Below, piece after piece: positions 37,757 through 47,058 of a DNA stretch of 64,000 nt. The notes under the pieces were generated by a model. That model was not told where the DNA came from, made no database searches, and saw only the letters and a program-made list of their open reading frames with translations. Both the position numbers and the translations under genes were made by a program. The DNA is from an uncultured Gammaproteobacteria bacterium (GTDB lineage: Bacteria > Pseudomonadota > Gammaproteobacteria > Nitrosococcales > Methylophagaceae). How positions within the stretch are numbered: the stretch's first letter is position 1; every line of letters begins with the position of its first letter. The stretch is from contig CAJQOM010000024.1 of assembly GCA_905479985.1 (NCBI GenBank), positions 1 through 64,000 of the forward strand. Direction: 5' to 3'.

Positions 37757-38802
37757 GCTAAATTAAACTCCAACTCAGGATCAGGCGCATAACCCAACAC
37801 GGTCTGCACCGCTGTTTTCCACTCTTCACTCGCCATCAATGTGTCACGTTGCAAGCCATGACGACCATGCAGGCGAATCAAACGCATATGTCGTAAAGGA
37901 TCCGGCTCAATTTTCAAGCCATCAATGACCTGCACTACGCTATCCGGTTTATTACACACCAACACCATGTCACAACCCGCTGACAACGCCGCTTCGGCAC
38001 GCGCGACACTATCGCCCATTACTGCTGCACCTGCCATACTCAAATCATCACTCAATACCGCACCTTGAAACCCTAACCGTTCTCGTAATACTTCCTGAAT
38101 CCAAAACGGTGAAAATCCCGCCGGTAAACTATCACTTTTTTCATACACAATATGGGCAGGCATAATGCCCGCCAATGCGCTATTACATAACTGTCTAAAC
38201 GGCAACATATCGGCTTGAAGCATATCCTCAAAATGACGAGTATCCGTCGGCAAACCAAGATGAGAATCCACTTCCACTGCACCATGACCTGGAAAATGTT
38301 TACCAACCGCCGGCATCCATGCCCGCTTCATACCTTGAATATAAGCCCTTGCAACCGCCGTCACCGTCTCAGGATCACGGTGGAAGGATCGGTCACCAAT
38401 CACCTCACTAACGCCATAATCCAAATCAAGTACCGGTGCAAAACTAAAGTCCACGCCAACAGCGCGTAATTCAGCCGCCATTAACCAGCCTGTCATTTCA
38501 GCACGCGATAATGTTAATTCTTGCTGGCGTTCATAACCTTGGCCCAATACGCCCACAGGCGGTAGCCGTGTAAAACCATGACGAAAACGTTGTACCCGGC
38601 CCCCTTCATGATCAACTGAAATTAATAAATGGGGATCACGTAACGCACGAATGCGAGTTGTAAGTTGTATGATTTGTTCTGGCGATTCATAATTACGACT
38701 GAATAAAATCACCCCGCCAACTAAAGGATGCTGCAATATCTCAGCTTCTTCTTCGCTCAGTGTTAAACCGATCAAATCGACCATTAATGGGCCTAATGTC
38801 AT
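37753..38802 (-). CDS. nagZ: Beta-N-acetylhexosaminidase NagZ
   Basis: [55 protein letters not shown]. Confidence 0.96.
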   Translation of the reverse strand: MTLGPLMVDLIGLTLSEEEAEILQHPLVGGVILFSRNYESPEQIIQLTTRIRALRDPHLLISVDHEGGRVQRFRHGFTRLPPVGVLGQGYERQQELTLSRAEMTGWLMAAELRAVGVDFSFAPVLDLDYGVSEVIGDRSFHRDPETVTAVARAYIQGMKRAWMPAVGKHFPGHGAVEVDSHLGLPTDTRHFEDMLQADMLPFRQLCNSALAGIMPAHIVYEKSDSLPAGFSPFWIQEVLRERLGFQGAVLSDDLSMAGAAVMGDSVARAEAALSAGCDMVLVCNKPDSVVQVIDGLKIEPDPLRHMRLIRLHGRHGLQRDTLMASEEWKTAVQTVLGYAPDPELEFNLA

Positions 38803-38813
38803 ACACCCTCACT

Positions 38814-39302
38814 CTATTCTTGAATCAACACCTGTGTACCGACTTGAACTAACTCAAAAAACGGCAACAAATCCCGATTATGCATTCGAATACACCCATG
38901 AGATAACGGTTCACCCATCGGTAAACTATCAGGACAACCATGGATATAAATATAACGTTGCATTGTATCAACATTTGCCAATCGATTGCGGCCAACTTCC
39001 AAGCCACTGAGCCATAAAATACGGGTTAATATCCAATCTCGTTCAGGGAACTGTGCCGACAAGGCTTCTGTATAACATTCACCTGTAGGCCGGCGGCCAA
39101 CAAAGATTGTATTGTCTGGCAAGCCAGCACCAATACGAGCTCTAATCTGATGTAGCCCTCTTGGCGTACACTCACTGTCCTTTGTTTCCCCCGCCCCATT
39201 CCTAGCCGTCGACACATTGGCTTCAAACACACACGTATTGTCCTTACCATAAGATAAGACGCGGCAAACTTGCTTAGAAAGAGAAATTTCAACCCGTAAC
39301 AT
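38814..39302 (-). CDS. L,D-transpeptidase (YkuD-domain) family protein without evident signal peptide
   Basis: IYIHGCPDSLPMGEPLSHGCIRMHNRDLLPFF catalytic motif; likely start MLRVEISLSKQ (39302), not 39395. Confidence 0.87.
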   Translation of the reverse strand: MLRVEISLSKQVCRVLSYGKDNTCVFEANVSTARNGAGETKDSECTPRGLHQIRARIGAGLPDNTIFVGRRPTGECYTEALSAQFPERDWILTRILWLSGLEVGRNRLANVDTMQRYIYIHGCPDSLPMGEPLSHGCIRMHNRDLLPFFELVQVGTQVLIQE

Positions 39303-39446
39303 TAAATCATTTGTTTTATCATAAAAGCCATCATCATCGGCAGTATACACATCGCCACAGACAACTTGGCTGTTTGTTGTTAAACAAACAACCAAGTCAT
39401 GTATAGGACCCTTTTAGTTTTAAACCTGCAGTAACTTTAAAATCGG

Positions 39447-39872
39447 CTATCCTGCAATATGGTGATGATCCTGCGATAAATCTGGCACACGTTCCGTCAC
39501 AGCCACAACCAGTAAAATACCTAAGCCCATCACAATGTAATATGCCATCGCCACACCGGTAAACCCAAAAATAAATGGCCAGATAACAAAAACAACACCT
39601 GCAGAGGCATCAAGCCCTAAATGGACTTTTAATGGAATCATTTTGCTAATGCTAAATGCGTAGTCTGTTAATAGGCTATAGCCTATCAACACAGCCCCAG
39701 CAACCACTGATAACCAGTAAGCAAAGGGAGACACTTCATTCAGCTTTAAAATGGCGGGCGCCACTAATAAAACAAAAGCCGCGGTGTAATCTAAGATGCC
39801 ATGAATCGCGGGCGTTAAAAATCGAATGTTCATACGACTACCCTCCTTAGAATGTTGAGATAGCATAATCAC
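39447..39872 (-). CDS. Small integral membrane protein, SPW-repeat-like
   Basis: MNIRFLTPAIHGILDYTAAFVLLVAPAIL..four hydrophobic segments; family call tentative; likely start MNIRFLTP at 39833. Confidence 0.6.
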   Translation of the reverse strand: MIMLSQHSKEGSRMNIRFLTPAIHGILDYTAAFVLLVAPAILKLNEVSPFAYWLSVVAGAVLIGYSLLTDYAFSISKMIPLKVHLGLDASAGVVFVIWPFIFGFTGVAMAYYIVMGLGILLVVAVTERVPDLSQDHHHIAG

Positions 39873-39935
39873 GCGTACAAGCGAATATTATGCCTACATA
39901 TATAGACATCTACTCCGCGTAGAGGGTTCAAAATA

Positions 39936-40916
39936 TTACGAGTCGAACTGTTTATTAAAAAACGTCGTTAATCGCTTTTCTATCCAATATTTAGCCGTAA
40001 AAGGCGTCTTACCATAGACAAACCCAACATGCCCGCCACTTTCTGTTAATTCCAAAGTGACATTAGGAGATAAATCAGCTTCCGTCGGTATCGCCTGTTC
40101 TGTCATAAAAGGATCATTCTGACTATGCAAAATATAGGTCGGTATCGCGATCTTTTTCAGCAAAGGCTTTGAACTAGAACGCGCATAATAATCCTCCGCA
40201 TCTACAAAACCATGTAATGGTGCGGTCACCTTATCGTCAAAGTCATAAATCGTGTTGGCTGACTTAATGGTGTCGACACTAACCGGTGAAGGCATTGTCT
40301 TGAATTTATCCAATAATTTATTTTGTACAGAGCGACATAAATGGCCTTGATAGACCTTGGCAAAGCCCTTACCCAAATGTCTCGCTGTATTGGCTAACTC
40401 AAAGGGGACAGAAACCGCCATCGCAGCGGTTAACAGGCTATCGTCACCCTCTTCCCCTAAATACTTCAGCAAAGCATTTCCCCCCAAGGAAACGCCCATT
40501 GCCCCCAAAAGCCTATCAGGGAAACGTGCATGTAAAGTTCGGATGAGAAAATCAATATCTTGGCTATCACCGGAATGATAGCTCCGTGCTAGCCGGTTAT
40601 GGGCTTTGCCACAGCCTCTAAAGTGCATCAACACCCCTTGCCAGCCATTTTGCTCAATGGTTTTAAGTATGCCTTTGGCGTAAGCCGACTCTATAGAACC
40701 TTCCAAACCATGAAACAACATGATGATTGGGCCAGAATCACGGTCTTGTGTCCAAGCTAACTCCACGAAATCGCCATCGGGCAGCTCCAATACTTCTTCC
40801 GTCAATGTGAGTGAAACTTGCCTTCTAAACAGGGTTGGGAATAACGTTTGGCTATGCCTTTCGGGTAACCAATAGGCTGTTTTAAACTCACTGTCAATGA
40901 TTGTTCCCTGGGTCAT
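39936..40916 (-). CDS. YheT-family alpha/beta hydrolase
   Basis: HSQTLFPTLFRR..MLFHGLEGSIESAYAKGI..VLMHFRGCGKAHNRLARSYHSGDSQDI..GVSLGGNALLKYLGEEGD. Confidence 0.93.
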   Translation of the reverse strand: MTQGTIIDSEFKTAYWLPERHSQTLFPTLFRRQVSLTLTEEVLELPDGDFVELAWTQDRDSGPIIMLFHGLEGSIESAYAKGILKTIEQNGWQGVLMHFRGCGKAHNRLARSYHSGDSQDIDFLIRTLHARFPDRLLGAMGVSLGGNALLKYLGEEGDDSLLTAAMAVSVPFELANTARHLGKGFAKVYQGHLCRSVQNKLLDKFKTMPSPVSVDTIKSANTIYDFDDKVTAPLHGFVDAEDYYARSSSKPLLKKIAIPTYILHSQNDPFMTEQAIPTEADLSPNVTLELTESGGHVGFVYGKTPFTAKYWIEKRLTTFFNKQFDS

Positions 40917-41063
40917 AAGCTAATATCACATAATCCAAAATAATTAAAAGAATGCAAACTGAGTCTCAGTACGCGTCAATCATTCATTGCTAGTTAAGGC
41001 AATAGCCACTACTCTGATCATTCATAAAATGATAAATAACACCGGACGGACCTGGAATAAATT

Positions 41064-44021
41064 ATGATGAAAAACAACATTTTAAATAACTCCCCTACCC
41101 GAACGGTATTATTTTTTGGCGTGGTATATATCGTCTTTGTTGTCATCATTACTTATTTAAACGTCGTCAACAAAAAGCAAACGCTATATCAACACATCGA
41201 TAAGCAACTCGAAGATGCAGCGATGACAACACAATTGCTACTCCCTTCAACACTGCACAACAAAGAGATGAAACAAAACGGACTCACCGAAAGACAGACG
41301 TTAAACAACATCAAAGCCTTATCTGACTTTACAGACCAACGAGACGTTAACTACATCTACACCCTCATCTTACGTGATGACAAGGTTTTATTCACGTCGT
41401 CCAGTGCAACACCAGAAGAAAGACAATCTGGTGAAAACCTAAGTTATTACTTCGACCACTATGACGACGTCGACCCACGTGTTCTTGATATTTTTAAAAG
41501 TAAAAAAAAGACTTTTCTTGAATATACTGATCAATGGGGCACATTCCGGAGTGTTTTCATTCCTTCAATTTCATCAGATGGCACATTTTATATTGCAGTT
41601 GCCGATCTTTCGATTTCACACATTCAAGCCTTACTAGACAAACAAATAGTTAATTCCATTTTTACCGCTTTTCTCTTTTTATTGTTTGCTTACCCCCTTT
41701 ACTACACCACCACACGCAAACTAAAAAAAGATGCGACACGGCTTAACAAAGAAGTACAACGTCAAACTTTGGCTATCAAAGATAGTCAAGAAAAATTAGT
41801 TGAAAATCAGCGGGTATTATTGGACTTAGCCAAAGAGAACTTTATTGACCAACCAACAGCATTGACCGAAATTGTCTCAGCGGCAGCAAGTCAACTAGAA
41901 GTCGCTCGCGTCAGTATCTGGCTTTTTAATACTGACAAAACACTCAGTATTTGCCAAGTGCAATACGCACAAGGGGAAATTAGCACTGACCATAATGCTA
42001 TTGAGACCAATGACTATCCTCGCTACTTTGACAAATTAAACGACGACGGCTTTATCTCTGCTGACGATGTCAACACCCATCCAGATACCAATGAGTTTTT
42101 AGATGGTTATACCGAAAACTTAGGCATCAGCTCAATGCTCGATACACCCATCTACTCAGAAGGTGATGTCATTGGCTTGAGTTGTTTTGAACATACCGGC
42201 CCGAAAAGACAGTGGAGCCGAGAAGACGAAGAGTTTGCACGATCCATTTCTGATCTCTGTTCCCAGGTGGTCATCAGTGAACAACGCAAAAAAGCAGAAA
42301 AATTACTTAACGTACAAGCACATTATGACGAACTAACCAAGCTGCCTAACCGTGTTCTATTTGCTGATCGGTTTTCCCAATCCATTGCGCATAGTAAACG
42401 TACCAATACCATGCTAGCAATCTGTTTCCTCGATCTCGATAATTTCAAACCTGTCAACGATACTTATGGCCACGATGTTGGCGATAAATACCTGATTGAA
42501 GTCGCTAAACGTTTAAAAGGCGCGATTAGGGAACAAGATACTGTGTCACGGCAAGGTGGTGACGAATTCACCCTTTTATTAGGCGATATTGACTCTAAAA
42601 CACAATGTGAGCAATTATTAAAGCGGATCAATACCACCTTGAGCCGAATCTACTTTATCAACGACGCCCCCCACAGAATAAGTGCTTCTATCGGTGCAAC
42701 CTTATACCCCAATGATGATATCGATTTAGACACATTAGTGCGCCATGCGGATCAGGCCATGTACCAAGCCAAATTAGCCGGTAAAAACCAACAAACCTTT
42801 TTCAACCCAGAAAATGATCAACAAATTGTCCACCGACAAACGCAATTACAAGAAATAAAACAGGCTTTAGCTAATAACGAATTTCAGCTTTATTACCAAC
42901 CTAAAGTTAATATGAGAACAGGTAATGTATTTGGTGCAGAAGCCTTAATACGATGGTTCCACCCTGAAAAAGGAATGATAGCACCCATCGATTTTTTACC
43001 CTTAATTGAAGGCAATGACTTAGAAATACAGCTTGGTGACTGGGTCATTAATAACGCCCTGCAACAATTAGCAAAATGGCATCAACAAGGTACCCCGCTT
43101 GAAGTCAGCGTCAATATCTCTTCTTACCACATACAAACCACTACTTTTTTTGACCAACTAAAAGAGGCGCTAGAACGTCACCCTACCGTTAAACCAAAAT
43201 GGTTACAGTTAGAAATCCTTGAAAGCAGTGCATTAGGTGATCTTAATACCATCAGTGACGTCATCGAGAGGTGCCAAACAAAGTTTGGCGTCAGTGTTGC
43301 GCTAGATGATTTTGGCACAGGCTACTCCTCGCTGCCCCATATGCGCGACCTATCGGCCGATGTAATTAAAATAGATCGCACTTTCGTCCGTGATCTACTA
43401 CTAGATCCAAACGATTACAGTATTATTGAAGGTATTATCGGCTTAGCAAATGCATTTAACCACCAAATCATCGCCGAAGGCGTTGAAACTGATGAACAAG
43501 GCTTAATGCTGCTCATCATGGGCTGTGATGAAGCACAAGGTTTCGGTATTTCCCGTCCATTGCCCGTTGATGAACTATCAGATTGGTTAGCAGCCTATAC
43601 CCCTAATCCCTATTGGTTATATTACGGACAAAAAAAATTGTCTACCAAACAGCAAAAACTCATCTTATTACAATTGACAACCAAGCACTGGTATACCAGC
43701 ACTTTATCCCTAATAGAAACAGTATTACCCGCAGAGTCAAAACTAGTTGAGTGCCATTTAAGTGTCTGGTTTAACCACCTTAAATACGAAAAATCGTTTC
43801 CCAAAAAGTGGTTACGTCAGCTTAAGCAACAGCACGATATTATGTTTGAATTAGCCAAAGAACTCATCGGCATCGAAGAGTCAGAAAATACAGCTATGGA
43901 ACAGACTAAGCTAAATAACTTTAAAGCCGCTTACCATATTCTACAATCGCAACTACAAGCCCAAACGACACAAGCGACGCATGACATCGTATCGTACATA
44001 GATCCTTCGCGAGTAGCCTAA
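41064..44021 (+). CDS. Membrane GAF-GGDEF-EAL c-di-GMP protein with C-terminal CZB-like domain
   Basis: N-terminal TM/extracytoplasmic/TM region; GAF; RQGGDEFTLLLGD; GAEALIRW and DDFGTGYSSL; C-terminal KHW..CHLSVWF..QQH pattern. Confidence 0.93.
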   Translation: MMKNNILNNSPTRTVLFFGVVYIVFVVIITYLNVVNKKQTLYQHIDKQLEDAAMTTQLLLPSTLHNKEMKQNGLTERQTLNNIKALSDFTDQRDVNYIYTLILRDDKVLFTSSSATPEERQSGENLSYYFDHYDDVDPRVLDIFKSKKKTFLEYTDQWGTFRSVFIPSISSDGTFYIAVADLSISHIQALLDKQIVNSIFTAFLFLLFAYPLYYTTTRKLKKDATRLNKEVQRQTLAIKDSQEKLVENQRVLLDLAKENFIDQPTALTEIVSAAASQLEVARVSIWLFNTDKTLSICQVQYAQGEISTDHNAIETNDYPRYFDKLNDDGFISADDVNTHPDTNEFLDGYTENLGISSMLDTPIYSEGDVIGLSCFEHTGPKRQWSREDEEFARSISDLCSQVVISEQRKKAEKLLNVQAHYDELTKLPNRVLFADRFSQSIAHSKRTNTMLAICFLDLDNFKPVNDTYGHDVGDKYLIEVAKRLKGAIREQDTVSRQGGDEFTLLLGDIDSKTQCEQLLKRINTTLSRIYFINDAPHRISASIGATLYPNDDIDLDTLVRHADQAMYQAKLAGKNQQTFFNPENDQQIVHRQTQLQEIKQALANNEFQLYYQPKVNMRTGNVFGAEALIRWFHPEKGMIAPIDFLPLIEGNDLEIQLGDWVINNALQQLAKWHQQGTPLEVSVNISSYHIQTTTFFDQLKEALERHPTVKPKWLQLEILESSALGDLNTISDVIERCQTKFGVSVALDDFGTGYSSLPHMRDLSADVIKIDRTFVRDLLLDPNDYSIIEGIIGLANAFNHQIIAEGVETDEQGLMLLIMGCDEAQGFGISRPLPVDELSDWLAAYTPNPYWLYYGQKKLSTKQQKLILLQLTTKHWYTSTLSLIETVLPAESKLVECHLSVWFNHLKYEKSFPKKWLRQLKQQHDIMFELAKELIGIEESENTAMEQTKLNNFKAAYHILQSQLQAQTTQATHDIVSYIDPSRVA

Positions 44022-44150
44022 AGAAAAACACCTTCGCTTCATATTCAACTCACGATGTTTTAGAATCGTTAAAACAAGCCCATTTTGCTCGAAAACAGAA
44101 CCGTTGAATAAAACGCACCGTAGTAGCTGCTGCCACAAAAGGACACCCTC

Positions 44151-44525
44151 ATGGCCCAACATGAAAAGATCAATTACCTAGAATTTCCAGCCAAAAACAT
44201 CGTAATGACCAAGGCCTTTTTTGAAACTGTTTTCAATTGGACATTTGAAGATTTTGGCCCAGACTATACCGCTTTTTCTAATCAAGGCATTGATGGCGGC
44301 TTCTTCACATCAGAACAGGCTTCCACCAGTAGCAACGGTTCAGCCTTAACCGTCTTTTATAGTGATGATCTCATTGCCACCCAACAAAAAATAGAACACG
44401 CGGGCGGTGTGATTGTACAAGCCATCTTCGACTTCCCCGGTGGCAGCCGTTTTCATTTCACCGAGCCCAGTGGCAATGAGTTTGCTGTTTGGTCTGAAAA
44501 CCCGCATAACAGCACGAAGGAATAA
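44151..44525 (+). CDS. VOC/glyoxalase-like family protein
   Basis: INYLEFPAKNIVMTKAFFETVFNWTFEDFGPDYTAF..GSRFHFTEPSGNEFAVWSE. Confidence 0.9.
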   Translation: MAQHEKINYLEFPAKNIVMTKAFFETVFNWTFEDFGPDYTAFSNQGIDGGFFTSEQASTSSNGSALTVFYSDDLIATQQKIEHAGGVIVQAIFDFPGGSRFHFTEPSGNEFAVWSENPHNSTKE

Positions 44526-44527
44526 CA

Positions 44528-44929
44528 ATGAAAACATCAAGCTTATTTGCTAACGCCCTATTCTTTGCAGCCATCCAAACTGCTCAAGCGAATGACGTTG
44601 AAATTTTAGCGACCGCCATCATTCACCAAAGCCAAGGTGAATATCTGATTAACGTCAAACTACAACACCAAGATACCGGCTGGGAACATTACGCAGATGA
44701 ATGGCGCATTGTCGATCAACACGGCCATGTTCTAGGATCCCGTGTACTCCTACACCCCCATGTAGATGAACAACCTTTTACCCGAGCACTCAGTAACGTC
44801 AAACTCGATGACAGCCATCAAGTCATCTATATCGAAGCACATGACAAACAACATGGTTGGGCAAAACAAAAATTGGAAATTGATTTAACCAAAATGCAAG
44901 GTGGCAGATTACTTGTCAAAAGCCAATAA
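44528..44929 (+). CDS. Hypothetical exported protein
   Basis: 133 aa, probable signal peptide (..AIQTAQA|ND), starts 2 nt after the upstream VOC gene; no family recognised with certainty. Confidence 0.7.
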   Translation: MKTSSLFANALFFAAIQTAQANDVEILATAIIHQSQGEYLINVKLQHQDTGWEHYADEWRIVDQHGHVLGSRVLLHPHVDEQPFTRALSNVKLDDSHQVIYIEAHDKQHGWAKQKLEIDLTKMQGGRLLVKSQ

Positions 44930-44970
44930 TCACATCACCCTCAGCTGATTAAACTCAGAGGCTTAGCCTA

Positions 44971-45567
44971 ATGAAAACCATCTTTCTTACCTTCACCGCC
45001 ACCCTCGCCGCACTATCTTTTGCTGCCACGCTTTTTCTAAACACCATTCTGGGCACCTTTGGTTTGGTCACAACTTCCGTCGACACCTTAAACAAGCTCA
45101 AATCATCACAGGTAGTGATGGATAAAATGAAAACCCGGCATCAGGCAAAGCGACTAACGGCAACCAAGAAGCTCGCCAAACGATCTAGCAGGAGAGTCGC
45201 GTCAGCTTCACTGGCTGCCGCCACCATTGGCACGGTAGCGGTCGCCATCACCATGACGGGGTTTGAGATACATGATTATTGTGAAGATCAAGCGTCATTA
45301 CAAATAGACAACAACATCTTGTACGGTACAACAGATGAATTCAATCTCGACGCCTGCCTTGAACAGGGTAAAGAGGAATCTAAACGGATTCTAACCGAAG
45401 TGAAGCAGTCCGCTAGCGAAAGTGTGAATAATGCCATCGATTCAGCAGCACAATATAGTAATGAACAATGGCTGGTGCTTGCAGAATCTAATGCCGATGC
45501 CGTCGAATCAACCAGCCAAACCATTGATGAACTTAAAGCACTGGTTAGACAGTGGTTGAAAAAATAG
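44971..45567 (+). CDS. Hypothetical membrane protein
   Basis: 198 aa, N-terminal hydrophobic segment, second hydrophobic segment (SLAAATIGTVAVAITMTG), charged C-terminal helix. Confidence 0.65.
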   Translation: MKTIFLTFTATLAALSFAATLFLNTILGTFGLVTTSVDTLNKLKSSQVVMDKMKTRHQAKRLTATKKLAKRSSRRVASASLAAATIGTVAVAITMTGFEIHDYCEDQASLQIDNNILYGTTDEFNLDACLEQGKEESKRILTEVKQSASESVNNAIDSAAQYSNEQWLVLAESNADAVESTSQTIDELKALVRQWLKK

Positions 45568-45650
45568 CAACAAAGCAAGCCCACTTAATTGTCTATATAG
45601 GAACAACATGTAATAACAATATTGATAATAATTAAATAAGTTACACCCAC

Positions 45651-45694
45651 AAAAAAGCCCGTAGAAAAGTAACTTCTTCTACGGGCCTTTTTTT
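45651..45694. terminator. Bidirectional intrinsic terminator between convergent genes
   Basis: aaaaaagcccgtagaa-aagtaact-tcttctacgggcctttttt. Confidence 0.85.
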
Positions 45695-45706
45695 AACTTA
45701 AATCAA

Positions 45707-46759
45707 TTAAACTGAAACGGCTAATAAGCCCTTCAATTGACCATCAATAAAACCAAAGTCCTCTGGGAAAACACCAAACATTGCAAAGTGGCCCCATGTA
45801 CTTGGAATCGGCTTATGTTCACAATTTGGAATCATCGCTGAATCATCACGACATTCTAATTCTGTGAACATCATATCTTGCTCAAATGGCATATTGTGAA
45901 CCACCGCTTTAATACTGCCTAACGCTGCTGCTAAATTACCACCAGTGTTTTTTGACACGTCCGCATGTTGCCATTTATCTAACATAGAGACCAATGCATT
46001 AGGATCCATCGGTCTAAACCATGCTTTCCAGAAATCAACCAAGAATTGCTCAACTGATTCAAACCCGGCAACACGCCAATCTTCTTTCGCATAAAATTCG
46101 CGGCTCACACCAATCGAAGCAAACATAACGGCTAAATGACAAAGCCCTTTATCTAACTCCTCACAAGAAGAATAGTTACCGTCATTAAAGTTAGTTGCAG
46201 TACGTAAAGCACCCATTAAACTTTCCACCATCACTGTATTGTGATCAGAGGTCTTAGCTGTTCCACCAATTGGCGCGGCACGTTTAACCATATCTGGGTA
46301 GCGAACAGCCCACTCATAGGTTTGTTGCGCCCCCATTGACCAACCCAAGACTAAAGCGATTTCAGTAATGCCGAATTGCTCAGTTAACAAAGCATGCTGG
46401 GCACGAACATCATCACCAATCGATATTTGTGGAAAGTCACACATCGAAATCGAGGTATCGTCAGTATTATGAGCAGATGTTGATACACCATTACCAATTT
46501 GATTCGGGAAAATAATAAAGTACTTAGCGGGATCAAGCGCCTTACCTTCACCGACATAGGCTTCTAAACTTTTACTGGTACCCGAAAACATATGAGGAAA
46601 AAGAATGACATTGTCTTTAGCAGCATTCAATGTACCGTGGGTCGAATAAGCAATGCGACAGTTGGCAATTTTGCCACCATATTCAAGGTCAAAGTCTTTG
46701 ATATCAAAGAATTCGTAAGGCCCTTGATTTTCTTGTGAATAAAATTCATTCTTGATCAT
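45707..46759 (-). CDS. Alpha/beta hydrolase of the MetX / homoserine O-acetyltransferase-like family
   Basis: LVLGWSMGAQQTYEWAVRYPDMVKRAAPIGGTAKTSDHN; FPNQIGNGVSTS; catalytic-His region WGHFAMFG. Confidence 0.85.
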   Translation of the reverse strand: MIKNEFYSQENQGPYEFFDIKDFDLEYGGKIANCRIAYSTHGTLNAAKDNVILFPHMFSGTSKSLEAYVGEGKALDPAKYFIIFPNQIGNGVSTSAHNTDDTSISMCDFPQISIGDDVRAQHALLTEQFGITEIALVLGWSMGAQQTYEWAVRYPDMVKRAAPIGGTAKTSDHNTVMVESLMGALRTATNFNDGNYSSCEELDKGLCHLAVMFASIGVSREFYAKEDWRVAGFESVEQFLVDFWKAWFRPMDPNALVSMLDKWQHADVSKNTGGNLAAALGSIKAVVHNMPFEQDMMFTELECRDDSAMIPNCEHKPIPSTWGHFAMFGVFPEDFGFIDGQLKGLLAVSV

Positions 46760-47058
46760 ATCTACCCTCCATTAAAAATTTAAAGTTGAGACCGTCTCGT
46801 CGTTCGCATTTATTTGGTCATGTAACCTTGTAACTATATATTAAGGTCAACGCATCATGTTGCCTTGATGAATGACTGGGCCGATAGTAGAACGAAGTTT
46901 CATTTCATGTCAATGCGTAGTGATCCCAAGCAAATTTTCGCCATCTCCAATACCAACCAAACAGAATGCAATAATGTGTAATAGTGCAACAAAGAGAAAT
47001 AATAATATGTTAGTCTAAATTTCAGTTATCTCTAACCTCAAAATACGGAACAACAACA

